A DNA stretch of 64,000 nucleotides, from assembly GCA_964346815.1 (NCBI GenBank), contig CAYFWF010000017.1, positions 38,681 through 102,680 on the forward strand, in the 5' to 3' direction. Below, piece after piece: positions 51,453 to 60,733 of the stretch. This stretch comes from CAYFWF01 sp964346815. Its GTDB lineage: Bacteria > Acidobacteriota > Aminicenantia > Aminicenantales > Aminicenantaceae. The position numbers and the translations under genes are program-made. Position 1 is the stretch's first letter; every line of letters begins with the position of its first letter. The notes beneath the pieces are model-generated. The model saw nothing but the letters and a program-made list of their open reading frames with translations, ran no database searches and was not told the origin of the DNA.

Positions 51453-52532
51453 ATGAAAAGATTATTGCAAAACTTCTATGGCTACCTCGACAACAGGTTT
51501 AAGCTTACAGAAATTATACAATTCGCTAAAAAAAAGAAAGTTCCTGAACACAAACATTCTTTCTGGTATTATTTTGGCGGAATATGTCTTTTTCTGTTCT
51601 TCATTCAGGTAGTTACTGGAATTTTGCTTCTTCTCTACTACAAGCCAACCGTCGATGCTGCATACGAAAGCATCCAGTTCATAATGAGCGACGTGAAGTT
51701 CGGCTGGCTCATCCGTTCAGTTCACAGTTGGACAGCCAACATTCTAATCGGAGCGATCTTTATCCATATGTTCAGCTCCTACTTCCTTAAGGCTTATCGA
51801 ACACCCAGGGAACTGACCTGGGTAAGCGGATTCTTTCTCTTGTTAATTTTTCTATTCTTTGGGTTCAGCGGCTATCTTCTCCCCTGGAATGAGCTCTCCT
51901 TCTTTGCGACTCGAGTGGGCACAGATATTGCAGGCACCCTGCCCTTGATCGGAGAACAATTAAAAACGTTCATCCTAGGAGGTCCAGAGGTATCAGGAGC
52001 AACCATATCAAGATTCTTCTGGCTTCATGTGGCCATTCTTCCTTGTGCAACTGTTATATTTATGGGAATACATATCCTCTTGGTCCAAATATTGGGGATG
52101 AGCACTCCCATAAGAATTCCTAAATCTAAAGTGAGAGAAGTCCCATTTTTCCCTAATTTTATCCTCAAGGACTCGCTAGGCTGGATGATCATCTTGTTGG
52201 TGATTGGGATCCTCTGTGTATTCTTACCCTGGGAAATAGGCAAAAAGGCCGATACATTTGCTGCAACTCCGTTAGGAATAAAGCCCGAATGGTATTTCAC
52301 ATTCATGTTCACAACATTAAAAATAGTCCCAGCACACGTCCTGTTTGTCGAAGGAGAAATTCTAGCGCTATTTGGATTCATCATAGGAGGGATTTTTTGG
52401 ATGATGGTTCCCTACCTTGATAAAAACGCTTCCAGGGAGAAAAAAAGCCCCATTTTTTCCTACATCGGCCTCGTGATTGTCTTATACATAGCGGTATTAA
52501 CAGCACTCACTTATCTCTATCCGAACTTATAG
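51453..52532 (+). CDS. Cytochrome b of a bc-type complex (b6-like, single chain)
   Basis: A 359-residue protein with eight hydrophobic segments. Helix 2 has His-X13-His (SVHSWTANILIGAIFIHMF) and helix 4 His-X14-His (WLHVAILPCATVIFMGIHILL), the b6f spacing; PEWYF near residue 280 is the quinol-oxidation site motif. It joins what cyanobacteria split into b6 and subunit IV. It would oxidise menaquinol and pass electrons to the Rieske protein and across two b hemes. Two bp after the Rieske gene. Confidence 0.95.
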   Translation: MKRLLQNFYGYLDNRFKLTEIIQFAKKKKVPEHKHSFWYYFGGICLFLFFIQVVTGILLLLYYKPTVDAAYESIQFIMSDVKFGWLIRSVHSWTANILIGAIFIHMFSSYFLKAYRTPRELTWVSGFFLLLIFLFFGFSGYLLPWNELSFFATRVGTDIAGTLPLIGEQLKTFILGGPEVSGATISRFFWLHVAILPCATVIFMGIHILLVQILGMSTPIRIPKSKVREVPFFPNFILKDSLGWMIILLVIGILCVFLPWEIGKKADTFAATPLGIKPEWYFTFMFTTLKIVPAHVLFVEGEILALFGFIIGGIFWMMVPYLDKNASREKKSPIFSYIGLVIVLYIAVLTALTYLYPNL

Positions 52533-52536
52533 AGGA

Positions 52537-53796
52537 ATGAAGATTCATTATATAATTAAAAGCTTCCTTTTTTGTTGTTTCTTATCAGGACTATTTCTTC
52601 TCAATCTTCCTCTTAAAGCTCAAAAAAATAGCTGTATTGAATGTCATAATGAGCTCGAGGATGAATTGAAAGCCCCTGTTGAGGCTTTTAAAACCGACAT
52701 CCACCAACAGTTTGGACTCACCTGCAGCACATGTCACGGAGGAAACCAGAACGAGGATGATATCGAATTGGCAAAGGATGATACTTTTAAGACAGCGCCG
52801 GAAAGAAAAGATGATCCTGAATTTTGCGGGAGATGTCATTCAGATTTCGCTTACATGAGAAACTTCAACCCGAGTATTAGAGTTGACCAATTGGAGCTGT
52901 ACTGGACAAGCCAACACGGACAGCTGTTGAGAAAAGGTGACTCGAAAGTTGCCGTTTGTTCCGATTGTCATGGAATTCATGGTATCCTCCCCGCTACACA
53001 TCCCAAATCAAAGGTTTTCCCATGGAACTTACCTCAAACCTGCAGCCGCTGCCATTCAGACAAGGAGTATATGGAAGACTATAAAATTCCCATCAATCAG
53101 TGGGATGAATACAAAGACAGCGTACACGCACAGGCCCTATTTGAAAAAAAAGACCTTTCTGCTCCTGTGTGCAATGATTGTCACAGCAATCACGGTGCAG
53201 CTCCACCCGAAGTGACGGCAATCTCCTATGTCTGTCGGCAGTGCCACCCAAGTGCAGGTGACCTTTTTTCTCAGAGTCCCCACAAAGTTGCCTTTGACGA
53301 GATGGAAATATCCGAATGTGAGGCATGCCATGGAAACCATAAAATTCTCCCTCCTACAGACGAAATGCTGGGGACCGGAGAAGGCGCTGTCTGTATCGAA
53401 TGCCATGATCCTGAATCAAGAGCCTATGAAACAGCGACAGTCATCAAACAAATGTTGGAAAGGCTGAAATCAAACATAGAAAATGTTGAGGATATTCTGA
53501 GTAAAGCTAACACACAAGGTGTGGAGGTTTCGGAGCCAGAATTTAAGCTCCAAGATGCAGTGACCATACTCATTCAAGTCAGAAACCTAACTCACAGCTT
53601 TTCTCTTGACAAAATCGAAGAAAAGGTTGAGGAAGGAGAAAAGATCATCGCAGAGGTAACAGAAGAAGGAGAAGCTGCTCTAAAAGAGGCGCAGTTCAGA
53701 AAGAGAGGATTGATCATAGCAACCTTTTTTATTTTCTTAGTTGTCATCGCATTATTCTTGAAGGTTAGACAGATTGAAAGAAAGGCTCCTCAATAG
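52537..53796 (+). CDS. Nonaheme cytochrome c with C-terminal membrane anchor
   Basis: A 419-residue protein: signal peptide, nine CxxCH motifs up to residue about 290, a heme-free helical region (about 295-385, strongly charged coiled-coil-like) and a C-terminal membrane helix (GLIIATFFIFLVVIALFL). It replaces the cytochrome c1/f of classical complexes as the exit of the bc-type complex. Modules such as SQHGQLLRKGDSKVAVCSDCHG recur in the two large b/c fusion proteins downstream. Confidence 0.88.
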   Translation: MKIHYIIKSFLFCCFLSGLFLLNLPLKAQKNSCIECHNELEDELKAPVEAFKTDIHQQFGLTCSTCHGGNQNEDDIELAKDDTFKTAPERKDDPEFCGRCHSDFAYMRNFNPSIRVDQLELYWTSQHGQLLRKGDSKVAVCSDCHGIHGILPATHPKSKVFPWNLPQTCSRCHSDKEYMEDYKIPINQWDEYKDSVHAQALFEKKDLSAPVCNDCHSNHGAAPPEVTAISYVCRQCHPSAGDLFSQSPHKVAFDEMEISECEACHGNHKILPPTDEMLGTGEGAVCIECHDPESRAYETATVIKQMLERLKSNIENVEDILSKANTQGVEVSEPEFKLQDAVTILIQVRNLTHSFSLDKIEEKVEEGEKIIAEVTEEGEAALKEAQFRKRGLIIATFFIFLVVIALFLKVRQIERKAPQ

Positions 53797-53942
53797 CCAT
53801 TTCTAAAAAAATCGTCGATTCCAAATCAACAAAGTAAAACCTCAAAGGAGAATTCTCTGAAAAAAAAGGATCCAGCGCTGACAAAATTTTCGTTTTTGAT
53901 AGCTCTAAGTCTATCAACTTTATTATTATTATAGATACTCTA

Positions 53943-53971
53943 TTGACAGATCGCTGCCAACTGTCTATTAT
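53943..53971 (+). promoter_or_regulatory. Sigma-70 promoter of the tetraheme gene
   Basis: TTGACA (53943-53948), 17-bp spacer, TATTAT (53966-53971), 43 bp before the start codon at 54015. GACAG/CTGTC arms lie inside the spacer. Confidence 0.62.
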
Positions 53972-54014
53972 ATTTAGCTAATCATGAAATTAACCGAACA
54001 AATTGGAGGATAGG

Positions 54015-54539
54015 ATGAAAAAAGCGTTTCTCTTGATGGTGGTTGTCATCGGCATCATATTTATCTCGAGCTTATTTAGTCAGGATTTCACTTATGTCGG
54101 TGCTAATAAGTGCAAATTATGCCACAAAACCGAAAAGCAGGGCCAACAATACCCGTTATGGGAGGCAAGAAAGCACTCTAAATCGTTCCAAGCCTTAGCT
54201 ACAGACCAGGCTAAGGAAATTGCTCAGGGAGCAGGCATTGAAAACCCTGCAGAGAGCCCAAAATGTCTGACCTGTCATGGACCTCTCTTTGAAAAAGCCC
54301 CTGAATTGAAAGAGGAAGGGGTGACGTGTGAACGGTGTCATGGCCCAGGAAGCGCTTATAAGAAAATGAGCATCATGAAGGATCATGCCGAGTCCGTGAA
54401 AAACGGCCTGACTGAATATGGATCTCCTGAGGCTATCAAGAAACAATGCTTATCCTGTCACGAAAATGCGCATGGAAAAACATTTGACTTCGAATCAGCT
54501 TGGGAAAAGGTGAAACACCCCAGACCTAAGGAAGAATAA
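54015..54539 (+). CDS. Tetraheme cytochrome c554-family protein
   Basis: A 174-residue periplasmic protein with a signal peptide (AFLLMVVVIGIIFISSLF) and four CxxCH motifs (CKLCHKTEKQGQQYPLWEARKHS, CLTCHGP, CERCHGPGSAY, CLSCHEN). The motif order and WEARKHSKSF match the cytochrome c554 family of tetraheme electron carriers. It is a likely soluble shuttle between the inner-membrane complexes and the outer-membrane conduit. Start ATG 54015 after GGAGGA; in-frame codons upstream are not starts of ATG type. Confidence 0.85.
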   Translation: MKKAFLLMVVVIGIIFISSLFSQDFTYVGANKCKLCHKTEKQGQQYPLWEARKHSKSFQALATDQAKEIAQGAGIENPAESPKCLTCHGPLFEKAPELKEEGVTCERCHGPGSAYKKMSIMKDHAESVKNGLTEYGSPEAIKKQCLSCHENAHGKTFDFESAWEKVKHPRPKEE

Positions 54540-54634
54540 TATTCACTCATCCAAGGACTGAGAACTCCTAAGAAGTCCATAGAAGGAAGCTCTTTGAAAG
54601 AAGGAAAATTCGTCTAATCTTTTTATTTCATCCT

Positions 54635-57409
54635 ATGAAAACAATAAAATACACATGCCTTTTGCTCCTGTTCTTTTCCCTACTCATCGGTCTTGCAGCT
54701 GCTCAGACTAATGAGGATTGTGAAACATGCCATTCTGATCCGGAATTGACCACGAGGAGACAAGGGCGAACCATTTCCTTATTTGTTGATTTCCAGAGAT
54801 ATTTAAAATCTGTGCACAAAGATTCAGATTGCATCGATTGCCATCAGGATGCCGATGTGGAAGAGTTCCCTCATCCTGAAAGGCTGGAAAGAGTAAACTG
54901 TGGATTCTGTCACGATCGAGCCGATGAAGAATTCTACGCTGGCATCCATGGAAGAGCTCTTAAGAGAGGGGCCCCCTATGCCCCCACCTGCAGTGAATGC
55001 CATGGGGAACACTACATCCTGCCTCAGAGTGACGTACAGTCACGCACTTACAAGATGAAAATTCCTGTGCTGTGTGGGAAATGCCACAGAGAGGGAGCTC
55101 CTGTAACCCGGGTTTACAATATTCCAGAACGAGACATATTGAGCAATTATTCCCAGAGCATTCATGGAGAAGGACTTTTCAAACAGGGGCTCATCGTCAC
55201 TGCCACCTGCAATGACTGCCATGGAAATCACTTGGTACTTCCGCATACGAATACAAACTCAACTGTCTCTGCCCGCAACATAGCCAAAACGTGCACCCAA
55301 TGCCATGCCCGAATCGAAGAGGTACATATTAAAATTATAAAGGGCGAACTTTGGGAACAAGAGCCAGGAGCTATTCCAGCCTGTACAGATTGCCATCGGC
55401 CGCACACCATCAGGAGAACTAGTCTGGTGCTCGGGACTTCTGACCAGGAATGTTTGAAGTGCCATGAAAAGACAGATGTGTACAAGACGGTCGATGACAG
55501 ACAGGTCTCTATGACTGTCCAAAAAGAAGAGATACAGAATTCTATGCACAAGAATATTCCCTGCGTGAAATGCCATTCAGACATTGACCCTCAGAGGCAC
55601 AGACCCTGCGAAACGGCTGGGAGAGTGGACTGTTCCAACTGTCATGCTCAGGTCGCTGAAGATTATTTTGAAAGCAATCACGGTATCGCTTTTGTTCAGA
55701 AAGATCCTAATGCACCTTACTGTTCCCACTGCCATGGAACCCACTCTGTGTTGTCCATCAGAGATGAACGGGATAAAACATATCGCTCGAATATCCCCCA
55801 ATTATGTGGAGACTGTCACGGCAAAATAGATAAGCCTGCCGTTGTCAAAACCTCAGCAGGCGATGCACTCGTTGACTACTCTAGCAGTGTTCACGGACAA
55901 GGATTGATCAAAAAGGGACTCCTTCCCAGTGCAGTCTGTACAGACTGTCATAGCGCTCATTTCGAGCTCAAGTATGAAGATGAAAGGTCCTCCATCTACT
56001 TTAAAAACATCCCTGCCACTTGTGCAACCTGCCATAAGGGAATCTACGACGAATACGAAAAGAGTATCCACAACATAACTAGGGATGATATGGATCAAAG
56101 ACTCCCTAACTGTGAAGACTGTCACTCGGCCCATAAGATCAAAGAGATCAAGCAGGATCAATTCATGAGTGAGGTTACGCATCAATGCGGCACCTGTCAT
56201 GAGGATCTCTCAGAGACTTACACAGAAACCCTCCATGGTAAGGCTTACACACTTGGCTACCTCAAAGCTGCCAAATGTTCTGACTGTCATGGTGCTCACG
56301 ATATCAGGAAAGTGGATAATCCCGATTCCCATGTGGGATTCAACAGAATCGTGGAAACCTGCAAGAAGTGCCATCCCGATGCCAACCGCCGGTTCACCGG
56401 GTATTTGACCCATGCCACTCACCACGACAGACAAAAATATCCCATTCTCTATTTCACCTTCTGGGCAATGACTTCATTGCTCATCGGGGTCTTCAGCTTC
56501 TTCGGACTGCACACATTGCTCTGGATGCCTCGCTCTTTTAAACATCTCAAACAAAAAAAGCAAGCCGCAAAAATCCACAAAAGATACTACATCCAGCGCT
56601 TCACGACAGGCCAGAGAATCATGCATATATTCGTGATTTTGAGTTTTATGGGTCTAGCCTTGACAGGGATGATGCTGAAATTTGCCAGTATGCCTTGGGC
56701 TAAGACTCTGGCTGACCTGTTTGGTGGAGTTGAAGCGGCTGGACGCATCCACAGGATCTCAGCCGCCATCACTTTTGGATATTTCTTTGTTCACCTCTTC
56801 TCGATGATCAGGTCAAAAATGCGAACTAAAACCAAATGGAGGGAGATGATCTTCGGTAAGCGCTCCTTATGGTTCAATAAAAAAGACCTGCAAGACTTCA
56901 TCGGCTCGATAAAATGGTTTCTCGGCTTTGGACCGCGACCTGAATATGGACGTTGGACCTATTGGGAGAAGTTCGATTACATGGCCGTATTTTGGGGCGT
57001 GGGAGTGATTGGGCTATCAGGGTTGATCCTGTGGTTTCCTGAATTCTTCACCATGATTTTACCCGGCTGGCTCATAAACGTGGCCATGATCATCCATAGT
57101 GACGAAGCCCTTTTAGCTGTAGGATTCATCTTTACTATTCACTTCTTCAACACGCACCTCAGACCTGAATCATTCCCATTGGATCCCGTTATTTTCACAG
57201 GACTCGTTCCTTTAGATGAATACAAAGAAGACCGGCCTGAAGAGTTTAAGTACCTGAAAGAGAGCGGTAAACTTAAAAAATCTGTTGAACTAAGGGAAAT
57301 TTCATCGAGAAGGATGCTTGCTGTCCGGATTTTCGGATATGCTTTCTTGCTGCTCGGAATTTCGCTGATCGTTCTGATTATCTACAGCATGCTGTTTGGC
57401 TATAAATGA
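54635..57409 (+). CDS. 19-heme cytochrome c fused to membrane cytochrome b (CbcL-like)
   Basis: A 924-residue protein: signal peptide, nineteen CxxCH motifs to residue about 580, then an anchor helix (ILYFTFWAMTSLLIGVFSFFGL) and a four-helix cytochrome b of the FdnI/HydC type (GQRIMHIFVILSFMGLALTG, GRIHRISAAITFGYFFVHLF, HSDEALLAVGFIFTIHFFNTH) with histidine ligands. The heme region consists of repeats of the form SIHGxGLxKxGLxxxAxCxDCHGxH. CbcL of Geobacter has the same plan with nine hemes and oxidises menaquinol for low-potential Fe(III) reduction. Probably an independent quinol:cytochrome oxidoreductase. Confidence 0.88.
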   Translation: MKTIKYTCLLLLFFSLLIGLAAAQTNEDCETCHSDPELTTRRQGRTISLFVDFQRYLKSVHKDSDCIDCHQDADVEEFPHPERLERVNCGFCHDRADEEFYAGIHGRALKRGAPYAPTCSECHGEHYILPQSDVQSRTYKMKIPVLCGKCHREGAPVTRVYNIPERDILSNYSQSIHGEGLFKQGLIVTATCNDCHGNHLVLPHTNTNSTVSARNIAKTCTQCHARIEEVHIKIIKGELWEQEPGAIPACTDCHRPHTIRRTSLVLGTSDQECLKCHEKTDVYKTVDDRQVSMTVQKEEIQNSMHKNIPCVKCHSDIDPQRHRPCETAGRVDCSNCHAQVAEDYFESNHGIAFVQKDPNAPYCSHCHGTHSVLSIRDERDKTYRSNIPQLCGDCHGKIDKPAVVKTSAGDALVDYSSSVHGQGLIKKGLLPSAVCTDCHSAHFELKYEDERSSIYFKNIPATCATCHKGIYDEYEKSIHNITRDDMDQRLPNCEDCHSAHKIKEIKQDQFMSEVTHQCGTCHEDLSETYTETLHGKAYTLGYLKAAKCSDCHGAHDIRKVDNPDSHVGFNRIVETCKKCHPDANRRFTGYLTHATHHDRQKYPILYFTFWAMTSLLIGVFSFFGLHTLLWMPRSFKHLKQKKQAAKIHKRYYIQRFTTGQRIMHIFVILSFMGLALTGMMLKFASMPWAKTLADLFGGVEAAGRIHRISAAITFGYFFVHLFSMIRSKMRTKTKWREMIFGKRSLWFNKKDLQDFIGSIKWFLGFGPRPEYGRWTYWEKFDYMAVFWGVGVIGLSGLILWFPEFFTMILPGWLINVAMIIHSDEALLAVGFIFTIHFFNTHLRPESFPLDPVIFTGLVPLDEYKEDRPEEFKYLKESGKLKKSVELREISSRRMLAVRIFGYAFLLLGISLIVLIIYSMLFGYK

Positions 57410-57416
57410 TCCTTGC

Positions 57417-59342
57417 TTATTTCTTCACTTCTTCAACTTCTGCATCAGGATGCTCATGCTCATACATATCTTTCGGCATCTTCCCCGTTAGCCAAGAAGG
57501 ATTCATCGGATAAACATGTGGGCTAAACACAGTGGAATACAGATGCCAGATCAGGATAGCTAGGGTTGCCAGGATAGCTTCATAAAAATGAATGACTAAC
57601 GCCACATCCAAAAAACCCTTGGGTAGGATCGCCACAAAAAAGTTATCAAACCAGAGTAAAAATCCTGTAATGATCATCATAGCGTTTCCCCACACCAGAG
57701 CCCAGTACTCAGCTTTTTCGACATAGCTGAATCTCTTAAACCGAGGTTCGTTCTTGGAAAGCCCTAAATTGAACAGAATTCGCTGGGTGAATTGTGTGAA
57801 ATCTGAAAAATTAGGTATCATATCTTTCAAGAACCGTCGGCCTCTGTGCGAAAAAAGATAGAGGACATGCCATAATGTAGCTATGACAAGAACCACAGCA
57901 GCCACCCTATGAATGATGCCTCTCACAGTAAATCCGTAATCCCAGCCAAATAGAAGACTGGCAAACCACGAGTCCCCATATCGAAGGGCAAAGCCAGTGA
58001 TCACAAGCACAGTGAAACTTACCATAAGAAGCGTATGCTGCCAAAGCTCATCCGCCCACATCCTCTGCACTTGGGGTTTTTTCATCACAAGAACAATCTG
58101 CCGCAAAAGGTCTATAATCCAATAGACGGCCATTAACCCAATAATTACGATGATGGCAATGATATAGACTATCCTCACAATTTCTGCGACTTTGTTCTCT
58201 GGAGCCGCTTCTATATCGCCGTGAATAGGAGTGGCAGCAAGTTCTGCTGTTATCCCAGGATGGCATTCGCCGCAGGTGCTTCTTAGATTATTTGGATGAA
58301 TACTCGATTCAGGATTAGTGCTGGGCAAAATCAAATGTACTCCATGACAAGACGCGCAGTTGGCCACATGAAGATCTCCTGCCTTGGTTTTCAAGCCATG
58401 ATAGTTGTCTATAAAAGTAGGCCTTCGTCCCGTTGAAATCCCATATCGTTCTATCAACGTAATTGATTCATGACAAGGAGTACAGGTGGCTTCCGCCAAC
58501 CTTGCTCTCGACACAGGAGATCGAGAGTCTTGGGGAGAGATAATCCCATGCTCTCCATGGCAATGGGTACACACCGGAGAGGTGGCATCTCCTCTTTTGA
58601 CCAACTGTCCATGAATCCCTGACCAATAGTCTTCTGTAACTTCTTTATGACATTTACCACACGTATCGGGAATATTGAAGTGGTTGATGGAAGAATTGGG
58701 ATTGCCCTGTGAATAAATCCTATGTGCTGTTCCCTCACCTGAATGACAATCATTACATGTGGCAGCAGCAGTAATCCCACCCTTTACAGCTCTGCCATGG
58801 ATGCTGCTTTCGTAGATACTGAGGGGATGGTCGGTTCGGATCTGATGCCTTTTGACCAAATCCAGATCTGTATGGCAGACCCCACAGGTCTCTGGAAGAT
58901 TAACAGGATTGGTTTTTGAAAGCTTCGCCGAAGAAGGCAATACCTCATGACCGCCGTGACAATCAGAGCAGGTCGGAATTTCCTCATCCTCAGCATGGGC
59001 AGTACGGCCATGAATCTCGTAGTCTTCTCCTTCTTCCTGATGACAAGATTCACATCCCTGCCAGCCGACTTCAAAATCAGGGATTTCTTTATGAGGAATG
59101 ATTCCTTTAGTGATGTGACAATCAAGACATTCAAAACCATCATGGATGGAATGGGAGAGATCATCTTGGATAACCGTGTCATGTTTGCTTTTCTCGTGGC
59201 ACTCCACACATGAATCGCTGTCTATTGTCTCATACTCTTCCTCTTTCTGCTGTGCTGAAGCAATGAATATCACAACGAAAAAAAACAGGAGGAAAAGAAT
59301 GAGCATGGGAGAGATTTTTTTTTGATTGAGACATTTCTTCAT
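57417..59342 (-). CDS. 11-heme cytochrome c fused to membrane cytochrome b (CbcL-like)
   Basis: A 641-residue protein with a signal peptide, eleven CxxCH motifs to residue about 385, one helix (IVYIIAIIVIIGLMAVYWIIDLL) and a cytochrome b module (WQHTLLMVSFTVLVITGFALRYG, IIHRVAAVVLVIATLWHVLYLFSHRGRR, VIHFYEAILATLAILIWHLYS). Same repeated heme module as the 19-heme protein with which it converges (7 bp between stops), and the b parts end alike (PLDPVIFTG versus YPMNPSWLTG), so they are paralogues of different heme number. Cotranscribed with the AIR-synthase-like gene upstream (15-bp gap). Confidence 0.88.
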   Translation of the reverse strand: MKKCLNQKKISPMLILFLLFFFVVIFIASAQQKEEEYETIDSDSCVECHEKSKHDTVIQDDLSHSIHDGFECLDCHITKGIIPHKEIPDFEVGWQGCESCHQEEGEDYEIHGRTAHAEDEEIPTCSDCHGGHEVLPSSAKLSKTNPVNLPETCGVCHTDLDLVKRHQIRTDHPLSIYESSIHGRAVKGGITAAATCNDCHSGEGTAHRIYSQGNPNSSINHFNIPDTCGKCHKEVTEDYWSGIHGQLVKRGDATSPVCTHCHGEHGIISPQDSRSPVSRARLAEATCTPCHESITLIERYGISTGRRPTFIDNYHGLKTKAGDLHVANCASCHGVHLILPSTNPESSIHPNNLRSTCGECHPGITAELAATPIHGDIEAAPENKVAEIVRIVYIIAIIVIIGLMAVYWIIDLLRQIVLVMKKPQVQRMWADELWQHTLLMVSFTVLVITGFALRYGDSWFASLLFGWDYGFTVRGIIHRVAAVVLVIATLWHVLYLFSHRGRRFLKDMIPNFSDFTQFTQRILFNLGLSKNEPRFKRFSYVEKAEYWALVWGNAMMIITGFLLWFDNFFVAILPKGFLDVALVIHFYEAILATLAILIWHLYSTVFSPHVYPMNPSWLTGKMPKDMYEHEHPDAEVEEVKK

Positions 59343-59357
59343 ATTTTTAACTCCCGA

Positions 59358-60422
59358 TTAATCGAGGCGTTCCTTTTTTTCTATACCTTTAAAAAAAGCT
59401 GGCCAAAAAGGATCCTGCTGAGGTATGGACAAAGGATTGAACGTTCCATCTCTTCTTCTTATGGTTCTCTCCTGTGGATTTTCTAGCACTTTGCCGACCA
59501 CAGAGGATTGTATTTGAGCCAGCTCCAATTGTTGAATCACCTTAGGCGAATGTCCGGGTCTTACTGTGATGAGGAGAGAGCCTTCGGCAATGGCAGCGAT
59601 AGGATCAATATCGAAAGCCTCGCACACCATCCTTACTTCAGCAGGATAGATGAATAATGCTTCTTCAATCTCCATGCCGACCCTGCTGGCATTGGCCATT
59701 TCAAAAAGGCCTCCAATCACTCCACCTTCTGTAGCATCATGCATGGCCGTGACGCCCCCTGCATCCATAGCTGTCAGCGCATCTTTGACAACCGTCATCT
59801 GTTTGGAGAGGGACTTTGCTTTAGTTACCAGAGAGGGCGGATAATCTTTCAGAAGCTCTTTTTCTCGTAGCACAGAAAGGATGGCAGCCGTCTCGATTGC
59901 AGGACCTTTGGTTAAAAGAATGTCGTCACCTGGACAGGCTCCTGCTGGCGTAACAAAACTGTCTTTGTCTGCAACAGCAAAAACCGTTATTCCTCCTATT
60001 GTAGGAGCAGCAAAACCAGGATAATATCCTGTATGTCCGCCGACAATAGCGATATCGAGATCCTTTGCTGTCTCATTGATAGAATCTACGATAGTTTTAA
60101 AATCTTTATCTGATGTGGCAGGAGGCATCAACAGTGTATAGGTCATATATCTGGGCTTGACTCCCATCACAGCCACATCGCTCGCTCCGATGTGAACCGT
60201 ATACCAGCCAAACATTTCAAGGGGAAGTTTTGGGATGGTGAATATGGGATCTTCAGCGATAACCAGCACCTTGTCATTTCCGATATCGATAACCCCAGCA
60301 TCGACTCCTGTTAAAGGGGGAACGAGAACAGAATCATCTTCTTTTCCGAGGCGTTTGAGAAGAAATTCTGTGAATGTGTCGAAGTTGATCTTTCCGATTT
60401 TTGGTCCTATATTTCTTTTCAT
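59358..60422 (-). CDS. AIR synthase-related protein (HypE/ThiL-like fold)
   Basis: A 354-residue PurM/HypE-superfamily protein: DDSVLVPPLTGVDAGVIDIG and EDPIFTIP in the N-terminal half, IVGGHTGYYPGF, HDATEGGVIGGLFEMANAS and IAEGSLLITVRPG in the C-terminal half, the ATP-binding fold. It lacks the C-terminal cysteine (PRIC-type end) needed by HypE for cyanide transfer and the tail differs (KGIEKKERLD), so it is not a hydrogenase maturation HypE. Substrate unknown. It stands first in an operon with the 11-heme cytochrome, which may hint at a maturation or small-molecule kinase role. Confidence 0.72.
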   Translation of the reverse strand: MKRNIGPKIGKINFDTFTEFLLKRLGKEDDSVLVPPLTGVDAGVIDIGNDKVLVIAEDPIFTIPKLPLEMFGWYTVHIGASDVAVMGVKPRYMTYTLLMPPATSDKDFKTIVDSINETAKDLDIAIVGGHTGYYPGFAAPTIGGITVFAVADKDSFVTPAGACPGDDILLTKGPAIETAAILSVLREKELLKDYPPSLVTKAKSLSKQMTVVKDALTAMDAGGVTAMHDATEGGVIGGLFEMANASRVGMEIEEALFIYPAEVRMVCEAFDIDPIAAIAEGSLLITVRPGHSPKVIQQLELAQIQSSVVGKVLENPQERTIRRRDGTFNPLSIPQQDPFWPAFFKGIEKKERLD

Positions 60423-60733
60423 AATTCTCTCCTCAGATTAGCTCAACACTAACATTTATCATGGCTATTTCTTATTTATTCAATAGACTTTCTAATTTTT
60501 AAATCTTATTTAAACCTTAGATTTTTGTCAATTGCACTCTTCTATTGATACCTAGCGAACATTCTCTTTACGACAGTTCAAACAAGAAAGGAGAATGGAT
60601 GACGAAAGGATTTGTTTTTTATTCAAGTGTTAGAGAATCATAGAATCAGAGGATCAAACCAAGGAAGAAGCTGTCTGCGGAATGGATCTCATTCAAAAAC
60701 ATTCTTGGAAGAGCATCTTCTTGAAACAAACAA
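60423..60733. other. 311-bp intergenic region
   Basis: It contains the leftward promoter of the AIR-synthase/11-heme operon and the 3' flank of the heme-porin gene. A 15-codon frame starting at 60600 after AGGAG is too short to support. Nothing else was seen. Confidence 0.5.
60503..60531 (-). promoter_or_regulatory. Predicted sigma-70 promoter of the AIR-synthase/11-heme operon
   Basis: Leftward TTGACA (60531-60526), 17-bp spacer, TAAGAT (60508-60503), about 80 bp before the start codon at 60422. Confidence 0.5.

Noticed and set aside
54635..57000. Regularly spaced repeats as a CRISPR-like array
   Set aside because: Repeats are protein-level heme modules (CxxCH) with diverged DNA and variable spacing.
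59358..60422. Annotation as hydrogenase maturation protein HypE
   Set aside because: The essential C-terminal cysteine is missing and no hydrogenase genes are nearby.
60600..60644. Short frame after AGGAG in the 60.4-60.7 kb gap
   Set aside because: Fourteen residues, no motif, no supporting context.
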